From the NCBI GenBank assembly GCA_022497145.1, contig MU385915.1, forward strand, positions 120,137-184,136: DNA of 64,000 nucleotides, in the 5' to 3' direction. Under the pieces are notes generated by a model that searched no databases, was not told the DNA's origin, and saw only the letters and a list, made by a program, of their open reading frames with translations. Shown here in pieces: positions 55,401-64,000 of this stretch. How positions within the stretch are numbered: position 1 is the stretch's first letter; each line of letters begins with the position of its first letter. Source of the stretch: Rostrohypoxylon terebratum. Its lineage: Eukaryota > Ascomycota > Sordariomycetes > Xylariales > Hypoxylaceae. A program made the position numbers and the translations under genes.

Positions 55401-58400
55401 CTGCCCAGGTGTACACGTGAATACCTAGGTCCTAGGCAACCTGGGCCTGGGCGGGACGTGCGACTATGAGAGGGTTCCCCGGTCTATCAAGCCGAGACAA
55501 CCGTTGGGGGCCATCAGCCTTTCCGAATGAGAAAAGGCGAAGGAGAGTGGTCATCATTGGGTCCAAATCTGAATACGCCTCATTCGATCGCCGCCAAAGT
55601 TCCAAATTTCGGATTAATGGATGGTAAATAACATCGTAAAGTAAACGTTACTGTCGATTGAACGATACTTGATGTCTCATCCAGTCTGGCCAATATGGCA
55701 TAGTAAATCCGACGTCGGGGAGACTTGACAACGTACACTGCCTGCAACTTAGAAGCATATCCTGAGCAATACCTATTGAAGTCATACCATGCCTGAAGAG
55801 GCAGAGGAGTAAGAAAAGTGACACAGTCAAAGCGGGAAAAGGTCCGTTATCACCCCTGTTGAACTCTTTAGCGTGGACCTGCAGGGTCACGTCCAACAGC
55901 CGACCGGTCGTGATATATGTAAGCGCGAGGCACGCCGGAGACGGACCGCGCTCTGACCATGATGGAAAGAGATAAATAAGAAGGTCAAGACTGGAAGGGC
56001 CTCAAGGCAATAGGATAAAACTTGAACAATCTGTAAATATTCCGAGTATCTAGGACATCCTTAAGGTAATTGACTTTGCCACGCAGGGAGGCAGCCGGAT
56101 GGACGCCTCATGCAAAATGAACAAAAAAAAAAAAAATAGACCCGACCGCCTGGCTTTGGGGGTATTGTTAGTATGGTATCCATTGTCAAATTGTCGGGTT
56201 GTGTAAGGGTTTAGTTTGCGAAGGATTTGACGATTTTGGGATCGCCCAGGTTAATACACTAAACATCCCCCAGACTATCTGCTTACGTCTGGTACTACAC
56301 AGTACGGTCAGTATATTCAAACCCAAAATTCGAACCCAAATCCCAGGAAGAGGGTAATTATATGAAAACTACCTAGTACCAGGCTGCCAGGTAGGGCCTA
56401 GGCAGCTAGGTTAGTTTTCAAGGTACCTACTATAGTAGCAGCATGTTAGTTTGGGTCGTTTCAACATCGCCATTGTTTCTCATTTGTTAATTCGGAGCAA
56501 ATTGCTTTTTTTAGGTAATGGTCTGTTACCGACAATGGAGCAAGGTCCATAACAATGTGACTTGTCACAAGTTGCAGGCCCAGACCATAAAGTCCGAAGG
56601 TGAAAGACAAAAAGCTCCAGCTTGCTCCAGCTACTAGGTTCCAAGGTTAACTGGTCTTTTAGCGGGTCGATTACTAGCTGGTTATGCTGTAGCCTGTAGG
56701 TGCTATGTGAGTGCGTTTAGCGGCGTTGACATCCCTGTAGCATGTAGGTAATCGACGGGTAACACGAAGATCAAACGGTGGTTTGTGGATGTGGTGGGTG
56801 TGGTGGGTGTTGGCGCAGCACGATGAATTGAACTATTAAAATTGTTGGTTAAGAAGAGAACCTTGGAATATAGTGGGAATGATTATGATGATTACGATTG
56901 TCCTCATGACTACCTAGTAGCGAGTCACGACAACCCTTGGAAAGCGCAATCTCACACCTAAAGGCTAAGGTTGGGTTCGTCAACGCCTGCAAGGTTTAAA
57001 GCCAGCTGAAGTTGAGGGTGAAGTTTCCTATTCTATATTCTATGATGTGGCTTCGAGCCTTCAAGGAGCAACTACCATATCGAAATTCGTACTAATACAG
57101 CACAGCTGTCAGGCTGTTGGTGCTAAGGTTCGGTACTATGCGTATGAGGAAGCTACTATGCACCGATCACCGCTATCATGGCTATCATGGATGTAACTTA
57201 CAGCTACAAGTACATCTAGATGTGACGGTGTCACGGTGTGCATCTGTATAGTATATACATCATAGAAGGTATTAGTCACATGATTTGTTCGCGCTAAAAC
57301 TTCAGCTCCAGTCACCCGGGCAGTTTTGTTTAGTGGCCTTCAGGCCTGAGTGGTCGAGACTTCAGGTCACTTTACGGGGGGTCACCTCAAGGGTCGATCT
57401 CCAGAACTATCCATGGAACTAAACTAGACAAAACATAAACAACCATCAAGTCTTTGAGCCTCATTCTCGTCAACTTAAACTGCCCATTATCCATTCTCCA
57501 AAAATTGAGATCCTACTTCATTCAAACCTTGTCCTTATTGTTTCATTTCATTCAGATTTTAAATTACAGGTGAGAAGTTCCAATAATTGCTTACCCCAGA
57601 TCTCCAAAGTAGCGCTCTCAAATTAGAAGCAGTCTATCACCATTCATGATGTCCAACGGCCAATGATAAGCCGTTATTACCATGAATAGCCGCCCAGCGA
57701 TAAAGTCTAAGCGCCAAGGCATCACAATGCTTTCGAGAAACTTTCTTTCTCCCATGCTCATGCCCATGCCCATGCACGTCATTGAACGTGTCCGCGGTAT
57801 GGCGCCTTTGACAGCTTCTTCCCATGCCGCCAACGTCTTTCTGCGAGTCGGGCGTTTAAATCTATTTTCGTCTTAGATCACTTGCAGAAAAATCTACCCG
57901 TCCTACCCTCCAACTCTCCTCTGGGCTGCTGCTATCGTGATCCTTCCTGCAAGGCACAGAGGCGGCACTACGACCCTGCTTTCATGGTCGGACGTTCTAG
58001 TCTGGGGAAAACCTGAAGAGCGGGCGCTTCGCCGCCACCCATGCAGGCTCGTGCCCTGCTAGGCAGTACCGAGCGACGTTATGAGAGCGTCGTCCTTACG
58101 TTCACCGAACTTCCAGAAGCGCCCGTGAGCCTTGAAAACGACTTTGATCTGCAGGTTGACTCTTTTCCATGTCACTTTCGGCAATCAGAGCGATAGATAG
58201 AGAATTTATCGTGCCTATAGTGAAGTACCTTGACGCCGATGTGCTCTAGGACTGTGCGCGAGATCTCTACATGGTACGCTGCACGTGTGTATTCTGTTAT
58301 CACATCGCCCCTATTGGTGTACCTTGAAGGTACAGGGCAACGTTAAACTTCGGCGCCCCAACGGTCTTCCAGATCGACCTGAACTCCCTTGCGACCACGC

Positions 58401-59503
58401 CCCGGCTACACTCATGACGTATCCTACTCGGCCAATCTTGGTACTACGAAGGTAAGCTGGGGTGCTTATTTTTAGAGAGGTTGCTAAATTAAGATATAGC
58501 CTCAATATGCAGCCGCTCGCGACTGCAAGTGTCAATTTAGACGTCACCTCTTTAAAAGAAACGTCTCTGACTTCCTTGATTCCCAGAACATTCCCTGTAC
58601 AAGATGATTACCTTAGCCTATAACTCCCCTTGGCGCGCTTAGGCATCGTGACCGCGATCAAATCTCTACGTTGTAAACTAACGCCCTTGTCTCATTCATC
58701 GGTCCGTTTACCAACCAATAGAAGCCGTTAATCCCTCACTCGCTCTCAGCTATAGCTTACTATTGTTTCGGGTTTCATATCTCTTTTTCGCGTTACTACT
58801 TCATGGCGGCTAGGTATTGCCAACGAACTCCACTCTGGTCAACGGAAGATTCATCAATCCACTACACTGAACGAAACAACTTCTACCGAAAGGCCCATCG
58901 AGATTCCTAAATGCGCTATTTAGACTTGGGATGACTCATCTTCACCGTCAGGCGGATGTCTCCTATACCCCTATCATGCTTAGCCGAAGTGTCTCACAAA
59001 GTGAGAAATAATAAGGAGTTCGTCCATCCTTCCCGATTTGATGCTGTGTCATGTACACGACATGTTAAGGATGTTTAATATACACTGGGGCGTTCTAGGA
59101 GATACATGACCTCGTACTCAGAAAGTATGAACAGGCCAAGTTGCCACCTTCCATCCTACTACTCTGTAGTACACTATATGGAGCAACTTGAGTCGTATTA
59201 GAAGGGCTTTGGGATGTTTTTAATACAAAGCGCAGTAACTTTGAATAGTTACCCCTTTCTAGAAGCCTAGGTAGGTAGGCAAACAGGAAGAAAAAGGAGG
59301 GATAGAGGAACAGACAGATATATCGTATAGGTGCTATTCATCACCCTTTACAATCCACACGATAGCTATAATTAATATGGATTCTGATATAACATGAAAC
59401 GCCCATAACATGAAGATTTCAAAAGTAACAACTTAAACACCAAACCATCTCGAATGAACTCCAAAATCTAACAACCACCGCGTCTGATCGTACATGCCAT
59501 CAC
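49431..59503. other. 10-kb stretch without a supported gene
   Basis: Both strands were read. Frames up to about 110 codons occur (52753-53065, 53219-53679, 57618-57876, 58311-58547), but none has a recognisable domain or a splice chain. Visible simple structure: a roughly 10-nt tandem (GGTAAGGAT) at about 50846-50881; GTAT-rich DNA at 51270-51310; A runs at 54363-54376 and about 56124; CCTAGGT-type palindromes at about 53898, 54592, 55084 and 55424-55436. 53.15-53.7 kb is GC-richer, with frames open in several phases, and may be a decayed gene. Long non-coding RNA or leader sequence is possible for 50.0-51.5 kb, just as much as nothing. Confidence 0.45.
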
Positions 59504-60651
59504 TCACTGCACGGCCAAATACTCGTGTCGACCTAACCCCCATCCCTTCGGACAATGACAGCTGCCGCTCGACCCCGGACCACACGTCCCGGGTACCTTC
59601 TCCCACATGCAGTTATTCTCGATAGAGTGGATATCACACGGGACCTCCAGTATCTCAATAGGCGTACACGCCTGCCTGTCCTGCGTAAACGTAAGCGACG
59701 GCGTCTCGCTCGGAAACGCGTAGGTAACCCCGTCGTCGTAGCCGCCGAGACAGTACTCGCCGCAGGCCCACTTGGTGATCGTGAACACGCCCGCGTCCTC
59801 GAACCGCGCCGTGCGGCCGATGTGGTTTCCCTCCGACGCCTTGTTGAGCCAGCGGTTCCCCTGCGTCTCCGAGCTCTGCGTGATGGTCCCCTGCACGTCC
59901 TTGATGCGGATCGCGTCGTGCGGGTCCACGCTGCTGCCGGGCGTGCACCGCTCGTTCTTGCACAGCTTGAACTTGCCGAGCCGGTGTTGGTTCGAGTGGT
60001 CTGCGGCGCTGTAGTGTAGCTGCCCGCTGTCGTAGCCGAAGGTGTGGCCGTTTTCCATGCGGAAGAGGTAGCATGCTCCTGTGGTGATAAATTAGTATTT
60101 GTTAACTTAGATAAAGATATCCAGGAGATTTGTTAGCACATACCGGTAGTGATCCCCGAGTCGCAACCTGCTAGTGCCTTGCAGCTACCATCGGCAGTTG
60201 ATGATGTCCCTGGGGGGCAGACACACTGCCCGTCCACCATAACTCTCCCATTCATACAAACCCCGCCACACCTGAGACCATCGAAGAATTGTCCCGTAGG
60301 ACAACATTTATATCCATTCCGATCTGTCCCAGTCAAGCTGTGACCCGGGGCACAGCAGTCGAATGCGGTGTCCAGGGTTCCGAGCAGCCTTTGGCCGGGA
60401 AGACAACACGCTGCGACAGTGTTATCTGCCGTGAACGTCAGGCGCTTTCCGCTCGATCTAGTGCATCGGAAAACGTCCTCGAAATCGCCGCCCTCCTTGA
60501 ACACGATCTCCTGGTTATCGTGATCGATGTGAGCATTCTTGTCGATTTCGGCCACTTCAACGTTCCTACGTTGAAGATCCGTTCGGATGGCCCCGAGGGC
60601 GAAGGGGAGCCAGAGACTGGTGGCGATGAGTCGAAGTTGTGTGGATTTCAT
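59504..60651 (-). CDS. Secreted cysteine-rich protein of unknown function
   Basis: Model: complement(join(59504..60078,60144..60651)), 360 aa; the 65-nt intron has GTATGT, a CTAAT branch and CACAG, phase 1. The N-terminus (LRLIATSLWLPFALG, residues 6-20) is a clear signal peptide; LQRR at 26-29 is a possible Kex2 site. Residues 80-170 are Cys-dense, with three CC-P repeats (ACCLPGQRL, DCCAPGHSL, KCCPTGQFF) followed by an EGF-like part (CGGVCMNGRVMVDGQCVCPP). Residues about 171-360 form a second region (ACYLFRMENGHTFGYDSGQL, WACGEYCLGGYDDGV) with paired Cys and aromatic residues. Exon 2 is very GC-rich. I do not recognise a family. Extracellular or wall-associated location is likely; an enzyme or effector role cannot be argued from sequence. 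Confidence 0.85.
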
Positions 60652-62103
60652 GATGGCGGTAAGTTCTCGTTTAGTATGTGTATCGAGAGGAATATGATGG
60701 TTACCATGTTTTTTTTATTCTAAGTCTTGAAGGAAATTCTGTCCGGAGCGCTATGCTTTAAGAATACCGGAAATATATGAAGTTTTATTTTGTTGATGGG
60801 CTGGCGTTGACGCATACGAAGGAGTAGACGGCACTGTGACGCCCATTCAAGCTCACTGGCTACATATTGGGCCGCCCAATAACTAGAAAGGCTATATCAC
60901 CTCAATATACCCCATATATGGCATATATTACGGCGATACCGCTACCAATCGATAGAAGACATAAATTCGAGAACTTGGACGCCCAATAAATCACAGTCAT
61001 CACAGCACATGAGACCGAAATCGCTTGGTAGTTGAGATAAGGTTGGTCCCGCTACGTTGTATTTTTAGAATTGAGCAGATCACCGTCGATCCACACATGA
61101 AATATTATTTTATGATAGGTCTTGCATAAATTGCGGGCTACGTGTCTGGTCATTCTGTCTTGACATAGGGTTTACCCTACTGCCACGTCTCGTGAAGGTA
61201 TTCAGCTCTCAAGAAAAAATAGACAACAAAGAATGATTTTCAAGTCTTCCATCGGTAATTCTATACGAAACGAATGGAGCGAACGCTAGTGTTTCAATTA
61301 TCGTTCATTTGCGATATGGCTTTCAGCTCTGGATCCAGTGTTGCGAAGAGAATTGTTGATCTCGCTACATGTTCCTCTGGATTGTCAACATGGAAGAAAC
61401 TCAAACGTAGCAATAGCTTGTAGGCGAATGATAGCTAATAGCGCTCAAAGAACTTTCCTATCACTCCAACGTAGGATTGAAAATCTCGGCACCGTCATAA
61501 TGTTGCCAGTATTCACATGGCTTGAGACAGATGGCATACGATACCTCAGATCTACTTAGGCATCGCCGACCTAAAAGGCCAAGCTAATTAGGCTTATACA
61601 GTATATAGTCCAACTCATAACAGAGATTTATTGATTGTACCTTAATATTTTGATTATATGGCCATAGCTTCCCCTCGTCGGCGATTGGCCCCTTACCTAC
61701 CTGTAAAATCTTAGTGATGAGGTGAACCTCCGTGTAGCTGCTGTTCACCTTATACCAATACCACGTAGCTATATCACACCGAAATCTATTCTTACAGTTA
61801 GGTACCTGGCTGTATATTTGCCCGTTTCAGAAGAACAATCATATTGGGGAGGCATATGCATATCATTAAGCCCCTTTCTTAGAAGAGTAACCCTAACCCC
61901 AACACAACCCCAACCCTAACCCTTGTGCTACTATGAACATTACAATATCATAACCCCTTAATGAGAACAAATCATATATTGATCAATCTTAATTGTTCTA
62001 TTGGAAAATAAGCGGAGATTATCTACTCGTACCTAATTTAAGAAGCGCTTCTCATCACTCGGAATTTTGGAAATACAGCTCCTCAACACTCTTACCAACG
62101 ACT
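60652..62103. other. Intergenic region containing a telomere-like tract
   Basis: Divergent leader of the secreted protein gene on the left and the 3' region of the oxidoreductase on the right. Apart from the CCCTAA-type tract at 61888-61924, no feature is supported; the small plus-strand frames (61338-61559, 61722-61919, 61993-62292) look like chance. Confidence 0.5.
61888..61924 (+). repeat. Degenerate interstitial telomere-like repeat
   Basis: About 37 nt of CCCTAA-like units: two perfect CCCTAA (61891-61896, 61914-61919) separated by CCCCAA and CACAA variants. CCCTAA/TTAGGG is the telomere repeat of most filamentous ascomycetes. Too short and too degenerate to be a chromosome end. Confidence 0.65.
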
Positions 62104-63267
62104 TTAAGGGGTAAAGACAACGAACTTCGCAACACCAGTATGCTCAGCCCCAACATCCAGAGCCTCCTTCCAATCCTCCATCTTGAACGTCTTCAAGTCA
62201 ACGAAATCCTTGCCGCGAGGGAACAAGCCCCTCTCCATCATCTTGATGAAGTTCAGGATATCCTCCCGCTCATACATCAGCTTGCCCTTTAGTGTGATGT
62301 TCTTCCCGATGAAGGTGGGAACAATGACATTCTTCATCCACCCCATCAAGCTCACGCGCCCGTTCCTACGCAAGGCGTGAACGCCGCTTTGAACGTAGTG
62401 CTCGTTCATCGCCTGCGGTGGCGAAAGATCCAGAACCGCGTCGAGCGGTCCCCAAGCCCCCATCGCCTGCGCATCGACCATTTCATCCCCGGTTAACTTA
62501 ACCGTCTCAACACACCCATTTGGAAAGCCCTTCCGCACAACCTCCTTGATCCGCGCCAACTCCTTCTCATTCCTGCCCGCGGCAATAACCCTCGCCCCCA
62601 TAGCAACAGCCGTCATGACGCCCGCGCCACCAAACCCGCCCGTCGCCGGGACAATGACGATCGTCTCCCCAGGCTCAACACGGATATCCCTTAATCCACC
62701 ATACGGCACCAGCAAATAACACATATACAGCAACTCCGGGACCGTATACCCAAGCGTCCCGCACAGCCGTTCCTCATCCAGCGCGAAGCAGTTCTCAAGC
62801 GGCACCTTGGCGTACTCGGCCCACGTGCCATCCCTCCACACGTCCGCGATCAGCTTCCTGCTGCCGGGGGTCGCGCCCTCGTGGATGGCGGTCAGGAACA
62901 GGTCGTCCGGGTTATCGCGGGAGTGAATGACGCAGTCGACGAGGACGAGCTGGCCGACGTGGAGGGCGGTGGAGTCCGGGCCGAGGGCGGCGACGCGGCC
63001 GATGGCGCTGATGCCGCCGACGATGGGCTTGGGGAACTTGTAGTGCCGCCCGCCGTTGTAGACTTCGCGGTGGTAGGAGATGATGCCTGAGGCGGTGATG
63101 TGGACGATGACGTTGCCGAGGCCTACTTGCGGGGTTGGGACTGTCTTCACGTGGAAGCCGTCTTCGATGGTGTCGAGGACGAGGGCGCGGTGCGTGGAGG
63201 GGATGTTGGATGCCATGGTGAGACTTGGATAAGGGAAGATGGGAACTTGGACAATTGTTGGGGCCAC
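62104..63267 (-). CDS. MDR-superfamily oxidoreductase without zinc ligands
   Basis: Single exon, 387 aa from the ATG at 63267; an inner ATG at 63216 (MASNIPSTHRALVLDTIEDG) would give 370 aa and fits the usual length of the family better. The N-terminal GroES-like part has ITASGIISYHREVYNG, where zinc alcohol dehydrogenases have the catalytic Cys, and IVGGISAIGRVAALG, where they have the GHE His, so catalytic zinc binding is unlikely. The Rossmann nucleotide motif is clear (VIVPATGGFGGAGVMTAVAM) and is followed by GARVIAAGRNEKEL, whose Arg after GxR suggests NADPH preference. It most resembles zinc-independent quinone oxidoreductase / enoyl reductase-like fungal proteins. The substrate is unknown. 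No secondary-metabolite synthase lies next to it in this window. Plus-strand frames inside are shadows. Confidence 0.88.
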   Translation of the reverse strand: MAPTIVQVPIFPYPSLTMASNIPSTHRALVLDTIEDGFHVKTVPTPQVGLGNVIVHITASGIISYHREVYNGGRHYKFPKPIVGGISAIGRVAALGPDSTALHVGQLVLVDCVIHSRDNPDDLFLTAIHEGATPGSRKLIADVWRDGTWAEYAKVPLENCFALDEERLCGTLGYTVPELLYMCYLLVPYGGLRDIRVEPGETIVIVPATGGFGGAGVMTAVAMGARVIAAGRNEKELARIKEVVRKGFPNGCVETVKLTGDEMVDAQAMGAWGPLDAVLDLSPPQAMNEHYVQSGVHALRRNGRVSLMGWMKNVIVPTFIGKNITLKGKLMYEREDILNFIKMMERGLFPRGKDFVDLKTFKMEDWKEALDVGAEHTGVAKFVVFTP

Positions 63268-64000
63268 TGATATGAATGGATGTTGGGTTTGAATAGTGTA
63301 ATTGTTTCTGGACTTCTTTGAGGTTATATAGACTCAAAGGTACCGTAGCGATGGTTGTTCCATAGCCGGCGATAGACGGATATATTTGATATTTGTCCGG
63401 TGAATTGACTACCTCTACGCCACCCCCATGCACCAAATCCTCATGGCATTGGCCACTAGGATAGTTTGCTGAAGTCGTTTGATTTCTAAGCTCGTATTAT
63501 TGCTAAATCTGAACCACATCTAGGGCATGAACTCTGCTATGGGAATATAGATCGTAAAGCCTACCCGTGTAATTAGTTGCTCCCCCCTGACTCCGCAGCA
63601 CAATGTACGACAAGACAATGGAGATAAGGGGGCACTCGTCCATGCTCACATCACCGCCACTTGCGCAATACAAAACTGTCAAAAAACTCCAGAGAGAAAT
63701 TACTTTCTTTTGCCTTTTCAGTTAGCCCGTATCTCCCCACCGCCGTGTTCACCCTCGACTGCAAATCATCGGCCTCCGAATGGTGCCCCACTCTTGGTGA
63801 ACAGTAGCAAGCGCCCATGCCGTTCTTAGCGCTTGTCGACATAGGACAGTATCGGTTCCAAAGACTTGCAGCGCCCGGTCGAAGAAGTCTCTTCATTATT
63901 GACGTTAAGTCGATCCACCGTTACGCGCACATACCGGGTGTGGACCACTTTCCAAAATGGGCTATTCCTTAACAACAACAAAACTTTAAACTTGAATATC
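63268..64000. other. Right edge, promoter of the oxidoreductase and unassigned sequence
   Basis: Upstream of the oxidoreductase start. An 81-codon minus-strand frame at 63651-63896 (MKRLLRPGAASLWNRYCPMS...) ends FDSFVLRKWR. It has no recognised domain and could be chance or part of an exon running off the window. Confidence 0.35.

Noticed and set aside
59655..60074. Arg/His-rich minus-strand and plus-strand frames
   Set aside because: Shadows caused by the high GC of the secreted-protein exon.
62912..63436. 174-codon minus-strand frame
   Set aside because: Second-frame shadow of the GC-rich oxidoreductase gene.
1..64000. CRISPR array, bacterial operon or prophage
   Set aside because: No regularly spaced repeats; introns and gene families are those of a fungal nuclear genome.

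Overview
The window is nuclear DNA from a filamentous ascomycete (Pezizomycotina, most likely Sordariomycetes). The signs are short introns (about 50-160 nt) with GTRNGT-type donors, CTAAC/CTGAC branch sites and YAG acceptors, two Zn(II)2Cys6 proteins, fungal orthologues of MIC12, bL17m, UTP25, eIF3f, Cwf18 and ZCCHC10, and one intron-containing nuclear tRNA. All gene models were built by hand from reading frames and splice signals, with phase checked at every junction. Function calls rest on family recognition, not on a database search.

Layout. 1-9.4 kb is gene-poor, with one possible small protein at the left edge. 9.4-39.3 kb is a dense housekeeping block: a 1286-residue mostly disordered protein with histone-fold-like segments; a His-rich RS-like protein with an in-frame UAG; MIC12 head to head with mitochondrial bL17; UTP25 head to head with eIF3f; an R3H-SUZ protein; a zinc-knuckle/RS protein tail to tail with Cwf18; a mitochondrial PPR protein; a solitary Ty1/copia Gag-like ORF; and a Zn2Cys6 transcription factor. 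39.3-47.1 kb is gene-poor, with two nearby MITEs (35.7 kb and 40.4 kb), tRNA-Arg(UCG) and a tRNA-derived SINE-like relic. At 47.1-49.4 kb lies a Zn2Cys6 / hexapeptide acetyltransferase fusion. 49.4-59.5 kb has no gene I can support. 59.5-63.3 kb holds a secreted Cys-rich protein, a degenerate interstitial telomere tract and a zinc-less MDR oxidoreductase.

Functional themes. The core block is dominated by ribosome and translation (bL17m, UTP25, eIF3f, R3H-SUZ), splicing (Cwf18, zinc-knuckle/RS protein) and mitochondria (MIC12, bL17m, PPR). The flanks carry accessory genes (regulators, secreted protein, oxidoreductase) and transposon debris.

Most notable: the zinc-knuckle gene at 28.6 kb contains a 51-nt in-frame segment with AT...AC ends inside the CCHC finger. 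Only its removal restores the exact CX2CX4HX4C spacing, so it looks like an AT-AC intron handled by the major spliceosome. Also worth attention are the apparent tandem histone-fold-like segments and four repeated DFIR..PP motifs in the 9.5-kb gene, and the regulator-acetyltransferase fusion whose expected catalytic His is replaced.
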